Source of the DNA: Lachnospiraceae bacterium
GTDB lineage: Bacteria > Bacillota > Clostridia > Lachnospirales > Lachnospiraceae
DNA length: 64,000 bases
Assembly (NCBI GenBank): GCA_017441585.1
Contig: JAFRWW010000030.1
Coordinates: 1 to 64,000, forward strand
Direction of reading: 5' to 3'
The stretch's first letter is position 1; every line of letters begins with the position of its first letter. A program made the position numbers and the translations under genes. The notes under the pieces are model-generated. The model searched no databases and was not told where the DNA came from. It was given only the letters and a program-made list of their open reading frames with translations. Shown in pieces: positions 51,007-58,587 of this stretch.

Positions 51007-53076
51007 ATGAATACGGCCAAAGAAACAAAAAAGAGTATCCTGCTGTACACGGTTCTGTTTATTCTGGTATCCGTCATCGGTTTCGGGATCGTACCCCTGT
51101 CGGGGAAACTCTTCATCATAAAGGCGGACTGCCTCGGGCAGTATTACGTCTCATACCTTTATATAGGACAGTACATACGGGAACTTCTGACCTTTAAAGC
51201 AGGTATCAGCCTCTATGATCTGTCCATCGGAATGGGTGAGGATATCGCGGGCTGCCTCAACTATTACGGCTTCGGCGATCCCTTCGTACTTTTATCCTCC
51301 GTATTTGCCGATAAGAATACGGCTCCTTATATTTTCTCAAGCCTATATTTCATAAGACTATATCTGGCAGGCATCGCCTTTTTGGCTTACTGCTTTAAGA
51401 TGAAGCTTGATAAAACGGTCTCGGCCGTCGCCGTCTTCGGGTATCTTTTTGCCGCCACCGGCATAATGAACATAAAGATACCGGTATTTGTGACCGCCCT
51501 GATCATACTCCCTTTATTCCTCACAGGCGTGGAAGGTTTTCTTAAGGATGAAGCTCCCAAAGCTTCTGCCATCCTACTGACCGTCACCGCGCTCTATGCC
51601 GGAATGAACGGCTTCTATCTCACCTACATGGTAGGGATCTTTGTCATCATCTATTCCGTGACCAGAGCATGTTTTCTTTATGGATTTAAGGATGTGAAAA
51701 AATGGCTGACACCTTTGTTAAAGGCCCTGGGCTGTGTGGTGACGGGACTATTTTTATCATCACCCTTTCTGGTGCCCGCCGTCTGTGCCTTTTTATACAG
51801 CGAAAGAAGTGAGACCGGCATCCTGACTATCCTCAGCGACTATCATAATTATCTGCCCAGCACCAAATTCCTGAAGGCCGCATTCTCATATCCCATATCC
51901 GGGACCGTGCATTTCCAGGGACTGTGCCTGGCGGAAGTCATAACAGGCATACTGGTATTTTTCTCCAAAAAATCGCGGGCGAGGCTCCAGTGTATGCTGG
52001 CAGTCATCGTATGTGCCCTAGGTTTTTCCCTGCCCATAACGGGATATATCTTCAACGCCTTTTCCGAGAGCTATACCAGATGGGCCTTCTGCATCTGGTT
52101 TGTCATGGCGGTCATCTTCATCCATGTACTTACGAGGGCAGAGTTTAGATTTACACTTCAAAAATTCAGACTGATCCTGCTCATACTCCTTGTGCTAAAC
52201 GCGGCGGTAAATATCATAACCTACTACCATCCCCTCGGTACGGACATGACCGGCCGCATGACTGATAAGGACACAGTGCTTTTGGCCATGGAATCACCTG
52301 TCAGTGAGTCTGAGGTCATCGCCCGGGACCATTCCCTTTACAGAACGGGAATGGATCATTATTCCATCCTTTCCAATCCGGAAAACATGGCAATGCTCCA
52401 TGATTACAATGGCCTGACCTACTGGTTTTCCATGGTAAACTCACGGTCAAAGAACACCTCGGATGCCATCAATCAGACCAGTGAAAAATGGAGATCCTTC
52501 GGTCTTGGCACTGATGAAGATATACTCTCACTCTTTGGAGTAAAATATTATCTGCGGCAAAGCAGCGAACTGCCTGAAGACTTTGAGAAAAGGGAAGATA
52601 TCACATTCCATGGAGAAAACTGGGAAGTATACGAAAACCCGGGATATTTCGGCATAGCCTATGTAAGACATCATGTTCCAAAGGACATGATCCCTGAGGA
52701 CAAAGATTTAAGACTTGATTACTTTAAACGGCTGTATGCCGAGATAAAGGACAATGTAAAACCTGTGGAAGTCACCGAGATGCGTGACGGCTTTAAGATG
52801 AGAGCTCTGGGATCTGAGGACAGTGAGCTGGTACTGACAGTCCCCGATTATCCGGGCTGGAAGGCAAAGGTTGACGGTAAAAATGTGCCCGTCTATGAAA
52901 CCGACGGCGTGAACATGGCCATCGCCCTTACCGAAGGAGCTCATGAGATTGAATTTATGTACAGGCCCCTGTGGCCTCTGATCGCCGGAGTGCTATTCAC
53001 ATTTGGACTGGTTTCCTGTGGACTGTATGTATTTAAAAGAATGCCTGAAAAAGATTCTTCGAATCGCTCAGAATAA
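51007..53076 (+). CDS. YfhO-family polytopic membrane protein
   Basis: The 689-residue protein has about 12-13 membrane segments followed by an extracytoplasmic domain (about 420-650) and a last membrane segment (LWPLIAGVLFTFGLVSCGLYVF). The motifs GQYYVSYLYIGQYIRE, GDPFVLLSS and GLTYWFSMVNSR fit the YfhO family of GT-C-like enzymes. In other Firmicutes such proteins glycosylate teichoic acids. The ATG at 51007 is chosen; an in-frame TTG at 51001 lies next to the -10 box. The final residues (KDSSNRSE) are encoded by a copy of the dispersed 28-bp element. It is divergent from the MBOAT gene. Confidence 0.9.
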   Translation: MNTAKETKKSILLYTVLFILVSVIGFGIVPLSGKLFIIKADCLGQYYVSYLYIGQYIRELLTFKAGISLYDLSIGMGEDIAGCLNYYGFGDPFVLLSSVFADKNTAPYIFSSLYFIRLYLAGIAFLAYCFKMKLDKTVSAVAVFGYLFAATGIMNIKIPVFVTALIILPLFLTGVEGFLKDEAPKASAILLTVTALYAGMNGFYLTYMVGIFVIIYSVTRACFLYGFKDVKKWLTPLLKALGCVVTGLFLSSPFLVPAVCAFLYSERSETGILTILSDYHNYLPSTKFLKAAFSYPISGTVHFQGLCLAEVITGILVFFSKKSRARLQCMLAVIVCALGFSLPITGYIFNAFSESYTRWAFCIWFVMAVIFIHVLTRAEFRFTLQKFRLILLILLVLNAAVNIITYYHPLGTDMTGRMTDKDTVLLAMESPVSESEVIARDHSLYRTGMDHYSILSNPENMAMLHDYNGLTYWFSMVNSRSKNTSDAINQTSEKWRSFGLGTDEDILSLFGVKYYLRQSSELPEDFEKREDITFHGENWEVYENPGYFGIAYVRHHVPKDMIPEDKDLRLDYFKRLYAEIKDNVKPVEVTEMRDGFKMRALGSEDSELVLTVPDYPGWKAKVDGKNVPVYETDGVNMAIALTEGAHEIEFMYRPLWPLIAGVLFTFGLVSCGLYVFKRMPEKDSSNRSE

Positions 53077-53078
53077 CA
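53051..53078. repeat. Dispersed ~28-bp element forming the yfhO 3' end
   Basis: AAGATTCTTCGAATCGCTCA followed by GAATAACA, lying across the yfhO stop codon. Confidence 0.75.
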
Positions 53079-53114
53079 AAGAATAATAGGAATGATAAAG
53101 AATAATAAGAATGA

Positions 53115-53160
53115 TAAAAAGAGAGGAGCCGCAATGCTAATTACTTAACACTGCGGCTCC
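53115..53160 (-). terminator. Terminator of the candidate RNA gene
   Basis: GGAGCCGCA (53152-53160) pairs with TGCGGCTCC (53125-53133) on the minus strand, followed by TCTCTTTTT. Confidence 0.88.
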
Positions 53161-53483
53161 CTACTGGTAACTATCCATGGGACTATACCATCCTTTCTGT
53201 TTTCTCCGAACTTCTCTGTCTCCCTCACTGACAACTGATAACTGTGACCTATCCTCGCGTTTCTTTACACGCCTATATGATATCAATCGTGTCACGTCCT
53301 GCCGCCTGCGTCTTCAACAGATGCTTGCTTAAGTTCCCTTTGGACTGTACCTCCTTTGCTCAAATTTAGTAGAATCCTTGACTAAAGCAACCTCTATATG
53401 AAACCAAGGGCTTCGGCTATTCCTCAGATCAAGGATATCTACGTCCGGACTATCGATCTCCTCTAGAGGTGCTCCCTTGGAAT
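53116..53483 (-). ncRNA. Candidate structured non-coding RNA of about 370 nt
   Basis: The 530-bp gap between yfhO and the DUF6020 gene has no plausible reading frame but holds a complete transcription unit on the minus strand: a consensus promoter, a likely start near 53483 and a strong terminator. The 5' domain is closed by CCAAGGG (53474-53480) with CCCTTGG (53404-53410). It contains the CCTCTAGAGG palindrome (53460-53469) and an AGATC/GATCT stem (53455-53459 with 53426-53430). Further 3', GTGAC (53291-53295) pairs with GTCAC (53244-53248), extended by ACACG/CGTGT. I see none of the conserved blocks of RNase P RNA, tmRNA or SRP RNA. Its family and function are unknown. Confidence 0.65.
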
Positions 53484-53489
53484 GAATAA

Positions 53490-53518
53490 ATCTTACTAAA
53501 AATCTTCCGAAATGTCAA
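53490..53518 (-). promoter_or_regulatory. Promoter of the candidate RNA gene
   Basis: TTGACA (53513-53518), 17 bp and TAAGAT (53490-53495) on the minus strand. The -10 box is identical to that of the tRNA operon. Confidence 0.78.
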
Positions 53519-53607
53519 TCTGTTTTGTAGAGAATTTACAAAAAGTTCACAATGTATACAATCCATTTAAATACATTCACCTATGTAACTTAAATAGGCT
53601 GAAATGG

Positions 53608-55341
53608 TCATTCACGGATCTGCTCACAGACATCCATACTTACACATGTAAAAAATCCCATGAGATAAAACAGATAAAGATAGTATCTCACCAAGCTGGA
53701 AGGACCCAAAAAGTAAGATGAACAGATCAGAAGCGGCAACATCAGTGCTGCCATCAGTCTGTATTTTTTTTGATAAAAAAGATAAGCCATGGTAAATATC
53801 AGTATCCATAACATAAAGGCCGGAGCAAAGAAAAGCCTCACCACCGGGATCTTCTGGAAGGTCTTAAATCTGGATATCTTCCACAGCAGGTTATACAGCG
53901 CCGGGATCTTTGAATCAAGACTCCCGGGTCCTTCCACATAGCAGGCAAAATATGAAGTCTCACACTGATCATACTCATAAGATGCATGATCCAGCCGCTG
54001 ATATGCGTCTATGGTCCCGTAGGGATACCACTGATAGAGATTGGTGGAAAAGAAGCCCTCCGCCGCTATCCTGGGAGCCTTTATCAGAACCTTTGCCCAG
54101 ATCTTAAGAAATTCTTTTTTGTGTGCATTGAAAAACTGCGTGGACATTTCACCCTTTGCCCCGTTTGCGGAGACAGGGCAGTAATTATACAGACCTTCAC
54201 CGTAAAACTCCTTGAGGAATTCGGTTTCCTCTTCGGTAAACAAAGAAGGATCCACCGTATAGGCTCTGGCCACCATCTGTATGGGGGCGCAGAACGCATC
54301 CTTTCCGCTGTATCTTTTAAGCTGCAGAGCCGAATATCCCACGGATACTATGAGCACGTTTATGACAAGTGTCAGGATCAAAAGACCAAAGGCATATTTT
54401 TTGTATCCCTTCCTTACAGCCAGGCAGATAAAAGGAACCGCCAGAATAAGGGCCGGACGTGCATTGGATCGGCAAAGCATCATAAAGGTAGTCAACACAA
54501 TAAAGCCTGCCATCTCAAGCTTACTTTTAAAAAACTCCTCCGGGTTTATCAATATATGATACAAAAACAGCACGGTCATGGCTGTGGATATTCCGAAAAA
54601 AGTGTCCTTCACCGTACAGCAGCTAAAAAGGGAAATAACGGGAAAGAGGGCATAATATGCGGTTAAGATATTAAGAACCGCTCCTTTGATGCCACGGCGT
54701 CTCCGGAAATAGTGAAGCATAAATGCAAGGCAAAAGGATATGATCAGCATCTGAATCCCCACATAGGCTGCGATGCCGGCGTTATAACTGCCGGTCAGCT
54801 TATAGAACACATCTATAAAGAGGCCTTCCGTAAAATAAAGCAGTGGAGAGTGCTGGGTGCTGATGGTATGATTTACAAAATGCTTATAGATCCTGCTCTG
54901 GTCATAGCAAAAGAAACCGGGCCAGGCAGCCAGCCAGATGGGGATCCAGCATACAAAAATGATGATCCAGTCGATGCTAAGGCGTTTGTCTATCCAGGAT
55001 TTTTTATGAGATCCATTTTTCGATAAGACGGCATGATCTTTTGCAGCCTTTTTTCCATGTGCTTTGACAGAAGAATTCTTTAATGATCCATCCTGAGGAT
55101 CTTTGGCTTTCTTTCCATGGAGCTTTAACAGACCAAAGATAAGGGTTGATATGATAAAAACGGGTACAAAAAACAAAAGGAGGTCTGTACACAGCCATTT
55201 CATGCTGTAAAAGGCTCCTTTTGTATCAAGCTGGTATCCTGCCGAGAGCATCAGGGCGTAGAGTGCTGATATCACTGCTGTGACGGCGCACAGCCTTTTG
55301 TCCCGGCAGGTTTTGATCAGATTTTTAAAACCGTCTGTCAC
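53608..55341 (-). CDS. DUF6020-like polytopic membrane protein, possible GT-C glycosyltransferase
   Basis: The 577-residue protein has about 11-12 membrane segments, with a basic Lys/Ser-rich loop at about 75-110. WAAWPGFFCYDQSRIYKHF, TQHSPLLYFTEGLFIDVFYKLTG and CCTVKDTFFG resemble DUF6020 membrane proteins, which look like GT-C glycosyltransferases using lipid-linked sugars. Activity is inferred only. The start is a GTG at 55341, 2 bp after the DUF1292 gene, so the two are coupled. The candidate RNA gene lies downstream on the same strand with its own promoter. Confidence 0.8.
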   Translation of the reverse strand: MTDGFKNLIKTCRDKRLCAVTAVISALYALMLSAGYQLDTKGAFYSMKWLCTDLLLFFVPVFIISTLIFGLLKLHGKKAKDPQDGSLKNSSVKAHGKKAAKDHAVLSKNGSHKKSWIDKRLSIDWIIIFVCWIPIWLAAWPGFFCYDQSRIYKHFVNHTISTQHSPLLYFTEGLFIDVFYKLTGSYNAGIAAYVGIQMLIISFCLAFMLHYFRRRRGIKGAVLNILTAYYALFPVISLFSCCTVKDTFFGISTAMTVLFLYHILINPEEFFKSKLEMAGFIVLTTFMMLCRSNARPALILAVPFICLAVRKGYKKYAFGLLILTLVINVLIVSVGYSALQLKRYSGKDAFCAPIQMVARAYTVDPSLFTEEETEFLKEFYGEGLYNYCPVSANGAKGEMSTQFFNAHKKEFLKIWAKVLIKAPRIAAEGFFSTNLYQWYPYGTIDAYQRLDHASYEYDQCETSYFACYVEGPGSLDSKIPALYNLLWKISRFKTFQKIPVVRLFFAPAFMLWILIFTMAYLFYQKKYRLMAALMLPLLICSSYFLGPSSLVRYYLYLFYLMGFFTCVSMDVCEQIRE

Positions 55342-55343
55342 TG

Positions 55344-55661
55344 TTATGCTTCTTCCGACTCATCATCCATTTCGTCGAATTCCAGCTCATCCAGATATTC
55401 TTCGAACTTGTCGGTGACTGCGTCATAGACTTCGTCGCTTTCAATGTACAGAAGCTCGGGTTCTTCGTTGGGATCGTCCTCATTTTCCACGATCTCATAG
55501 AACCATACTTCGGTCTCTTCTTCGTTTTCCTGCTCGATCTCGGGGAGCAGGGCCACATAGTCATGGCCGTCTACTTCCAGAATGGTGAGGACCTGGCAAT
55601 GGACGTTGGTGCCGTCATCGAGGTCAAGGTCTACATACATATCTTCTTCGGGTGCCTGCAT
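55344..55661 (-). CDS. DUF1292 acidic protein
   Basis: The 105-residue very acidic protein (VDLDLDDGTNVHCQVLTILEVDGHDYVALLPE, then EVWFYEIVE) matches the DUF1292/YrzB family, widespread in Firmicutes and of unknown function. It is cytoplasmic. The tail is Asp/Glu-rich. AAAGGAG precedes the ATG. In many Firmicutes the family gene lies near yrrK/yrzL, but here it pairs with a DUF6020 gene. Confidence 0.88.
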   Translation of the reverse strand: MQAPEEDMYVDLDLDDGTNVHCQVLTILEVDGHDYVALLPEIEQENEEETEVWFYEIVENEDDPNEEPELLYIESDEVYDAVTDKFEEYLDELEFDEMDDESEEA

Positions 55662-55695
55662 GGTTTGTCTCCTTTCTTATATTTAACGCTCAGGA

Positions 55696-55893
55696 CATTG
55701 TATCCCGACTCGACACGGCTCAGATTTACTAAATTCAAACTTCGCCTCATAACCAGTCCTCGCCCCGTTACCGAAAATCGTCTTTAATTTTTCATAATTT
55801 AAAAGCTGTGAACGATTTTCTCCCTTGCGAGGACTAATCGGCTTGTTTTCATTAAGTAAATCTGGCTTTATTGTGTCTTATCGGGACACAATG
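55696..55893. repeat. 198-bp nested palindromic element downstream of fprA
   Basis: Four pairs of arms are nested: CATTGTATCCCGA/TCGGGACACAATG (one mismatch), AGATTTACT/AGTAAATCT, AGTCCTCGC/GCGAGGACT and GAAAATCGT/ACGATTTTC, the last three perfect. Unpaired gaps of 6-24 bp separate them. It fills the gap between fprA and the DUF1292 gene and has no coding capacity. Confidence 0.85.
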
Positions 55894-55914
55894 CTCCTTC
55901 GCTAATATGATTCA

Positions 55915-57078
55915 TTACAAATCTAAATATTCTTGTGCCAATTCCTTAAGTTCGGCTTCGTTCTCCGGGGTCATGGTGGTCTTGATGGTGATCACTTTGT
56001 CGCGAATGGTGACATCCTTGAGTGGCTCGAGGATAGACTTCATGACGCGACCTGCCGAAGGGGCCCAGGATCCGTTTTCCACCAGGGCGACGCGGCGCTT
56101 TTGATAATTGTCAGCGGCCAGGTGATGTAGGAAATTCTCCATGGGAGGGAAGAGGCCTGTGTTGTAGGATGAGGACAAAAGGATCATCCTGTCATATCTG
56201 AAGGCATCTTCCACCGCTTCCGCCCAGTCTTCCCTGGTAAGGTCCGTAAAGGCGATCTTAGTGTCTTCCCCTGCCATGGATTCAAGCTGTTCCTTAAGAT
56301 AGAGGGCTGCGTCCATGGTGTTGCCATGAATGGATGCGCAGGCTATGAATATGCCTTTATTTTCGCACTCATAGCTGCTCCAGGTGTTATAAAGATCTAC
56401 GTAGTATCCCAGATCATCACTTAAAACAGGACCGTGAAGGGGACAGATTGTCTTGATGGGAAGGTCTTTTATCTTCCCTAAAAGCATCTGTACGTTATCG
56501 CCGTATTTTCCCACTATATTGAAGTAGTAGCGTCTGGCTTCACAGGCCCAGTCATCGGTATCCGTCTGTGCTCCAAACTTACCGAAGGCATCAGCGGCAA
56601 ACATCACCTGCTCGGTGGACTCATAGCTTACCATTACTTCGGGCCAGTGTACCATGGGCGCGGTAAAGAAGGTGAGCTTATGGGTACCGAGGGAGAGTTC
56701 TCCTTTATCCTGTACCGTAACCAGTAACGAAGATAGATCTTCCTTTACAAACTGGGGCAGCATTCTGGCGCTTAAGGGATTTACCACCAGTTTCATCCCG
56801 GGATACTTTTCATGGAGCTTAAGTATGCCTGCGGAATGGTCGGGCTCTAAATGGTGGATCACCAGATAATCCGGGTTCTTTCCTGCCAGTATCTCTTCCA
56901 CATTTTTAAGCCACTCGTCGACTTTTCTCCTATCGCAGGTATCCATGATCGCGATCTTTTCGTCGAGGATCACGTAGGAGTTATAGAGCATGCCTTCGGG
57001 GACGATGTACTGGCTCTCGAAGAGGTCAAGGTCAGTGTCGGCCACGCCGGCGTATTTTATGGTGTCTGTTATAATCAT
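55915..57078 (-). CDS. fprA: FprA-family flavo-diiron protein
   Basis: The 387-residue protein has a metallo-beta-lactamase domain with the diiron ligands HHLEPDHSAG and MVHWPEVMVSYE, AADAFG and PLHGPVL, followed by a flavodoxin domain (ACASIHGNTMDAALYLKEQL, SSSYNTGLFPPMENFLHHL, ENGSWAPSAGRVM). Such A-type flavoproteins reduce oxygen to water or NO to N2O and protect anaerobes. It lacks rubredoxin or NADH-oxidising extensions, so a separate donor is needed. It is flanked on both sides by nested palindromic elements and looks monocistronic. Confidence 0.95.
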   Translation of the reverse strand: MIITDTIKYAGVADTDLDLFESQYIVPEGMLYNSYVILDEKIAIMDTCDRRKVDEWLKNVEEILAGKNPDYLVIHHLEPDHSAGILKLHEKYPGMKLVVNPLSARMLPQFVKEDLSSLLVTVQDKGELSLGTHKLTFFTAPMVHWPEVMVSYESTEQVMFAADAFGKFGAQTDTDDWACEARRYYFNIVGKYGDNVQMLLGKIKDLPIKTICPLHGPVLSDDLGYYVDLYNTWSSYECENKGIFIACASIHGNTMDAALYLKEQLESMAGEDTKIAFTDLTREDWAEAVEDAFRYDRMILLSSSYNTGLFPPMENFLHHLAADNYQKRRVALVENGSWAPSAGRVMKSILEPLKDVTIRDKVITIKTTMTPENEAELKELAQEYLDL

Positions 57079-57110
57079 TTTTTATCTCCAATTCTTGTTA
57101 CGTTCGTCGT

Positions 57111-57237
57111 CTGTTCCGAAACGCGAGGCACGGCTCGCGCCTAATGACTCCGACGTAGTGGTACTAAATTCATCGTTCGCTCCGCTCCGATTCATTAAGT
57201 ACCAACGTCTCGTATTACCTCGCTCTTTTCGGGACAG
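57111..57237. repeat. 127-bp nested palindromic element upstream of fprA
   Basis: Nested arms are CTGTTCCGAAA/TTTCGGGACAG (one mismatch), GCGAGG/CCTCGC, GACGT/ACGTC and GGTACT/AGTACC. CACGGCTC, TACTAAATTCA, CATTAAGTA and CGGGACA recur in the same order as in 55696-55893, so both belong to one family. It fills the gap between fprA and the zinc-ribbon gene. Confidence 0.8.
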
Positions 57238-57282
57238 CCCGACTCACTTAAATCAACTACCTTACTTATTAATAATTCACTC

Positions 57283-58563
57283 TCACGAATTATTACTACT
57301 GATCTTCCGCACATCCTTCGTTTCGTGGGTGAAGGTGTCGATGCGGTGAGTGATCTTCACGCTGGACTTATCCACATAGACATTGGCGGTGGTCGCTGTG
57401 GCCACACTCTTAAGGGCTCCCTTGAGGACTGCCAGGACTATGAAGGGTATGATGAGTCCGAACAGAAGGGACATAACGAATCCGAGATCCAATATTACCA
57501 TGTTTGCGATTATACATGCAATGTATATCAGAATAAAGGTTATGGTCGCCTTCTTTTTATCCTCGGGCAGGTCGCCTACCAGTTTTCCGGTCTGGCCATT
57601 CATGGCAAACATGTAATTCTGGCCGTTCCACTTTGTATTGAGCATCCAGACGGGCATCAGGGCGTAGCTTATCTTACCCTGTTTCACATTTATATTGCTG
57701 AGTTTTTCACTGACGGTGTCATAGCCCTTTACATCTTCTCTCAGGGCTGCCAGGGTACTGCCCTTGGCTCTTGCCACGGCGCGGGCGGCATTTTCTTCCG
57801 CAGACACATCGTATTTATCAGCCATGTATCCAGCCAGGTAAGCTGTGGAGAAGGGCTTTAAGTCCTCATATTTGTAGGGCTCGATGGAATCCATCATATC
57901 GTCCGGCATCTTTGTTGATGCATCGGCAGGTATCTTTTCAAATGAAAGGCCGCCGCTTCTCTCCACCTGGTAATGCTTGGTAATGGTAGTCTCCGTATCA
58001 CCGCTCTTGGTCTTGGTGGACTTGGTGGCCTCAAAGGTAACGTCACCGAAGGCTTCGCCGTCATAGAGCCAGAAGGGAACATACACGCCTTTCACTTCCT
58101 CTATATGATTCTGATCCTTAAACTCCTTGGGCAGGAGGAACTTGCCGCCGTAATGCTTTTTCAGTGCTTCCACAGCTGCATTCTTCTCATGCTTAAAGGG
58201 GATCACAAAATCAGGTTTTAACATGCCCGAAAACTGTCCGGGAACCACTGTGGGGTTACCGCAGTAAGGGCAGCTGGATGCAGCCGTGGTATCGTCATAT
58301 ACCAGCTCGGCCGTACAGGAGGGGCACTTATAGACCGTTATGCCTTCTCCGCCGCTCCATTCCTGAGCCATCTGCTCCCACTCGTCATTGCCCGCGGCCA
58401 TGGCTTCTTCTGCCTTGGCATCAGCAGCTGCATACATAGCCTCCACTTCCTCTACTGTGTAATTACTGCCACAGTATTCGCACTCCAGTTTTCCGGACGC
58501 CCCAGCAAAATGCAACGGACCCGTACATGCCGGGCACTTGTAATTAGTTACCTTGTCTGCCAT
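57283..58563 (-). CDS. Zinc-ribbon membrane protein
   Basis: Two zinc ribbons lie near the N-terminus (YKCPACTGPLHF..CEYCGSNY and YKCPSCTAELVY..CPYCGNPTVV), separated by an acidic helix. A beta-rich domain follows (KPDFVIPFKHEKNAAVEALKKHYGGKFLLP, GVYVPFWLYDGEAFG), and two membrane segments occur near residues 335-385. The layout is common in Firmicutes as a TFIIB-type zinc-ribbon protein of unknown role. It lies 24 bp after the HerA-like ATPase gene, so the two are probably co-expressed. Confidence 0.83.
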   Translation of the reverse strand: MADKVTNYKCPACTGPLHFAGASGKLECEYCGSNYTVEEVEAMYAAADAKAEEAMAAGNDEWEQMAQEWSGGEGITVYKCPSCTAELVYDDTTAASSCPYCGNPTVVPGQFSGMLKPDFVIPFKHEKNAAVEALKKHYGGKFLLPKEFKDQNHIEEVKGVYVPFWLYDGEAFGDVTFEATKSTKTKSGDTETTITKHYQVERSGGLSFEKIPADASTKMPDDMMDSIEPYKYEDLKPFSTAYLAGYMADKYDVSAEENAARAVARAKGSTLAALREDVKGYDTVSEKLSNINVKQGKISYALMPVWMLNTKWNGQNYMFAMNGQTGKLVGDLPEDKKKATITFILIYIACIIANMVILDLGFVMSLLFGLIIPFIVLAVLKGALKSVATATTANVYVDKSSVKITHRIDTFTHETKDVRKISSNNS

Positions 58564-58587
58564 ATCTCCTCCTTATAATATATATTT

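Noticed and set aside
53116..53483. RNase P RNA, tmRNA or SRP RNA
   Set aside because: The GAGGAAAGTCC block of RNase P RNA, the tag-peptide frame and TΨC-like end of tmRNA, and the SRP helix 8 motif are all absent. Short resemblances such as GGCGGCAGGA are not sufficient.
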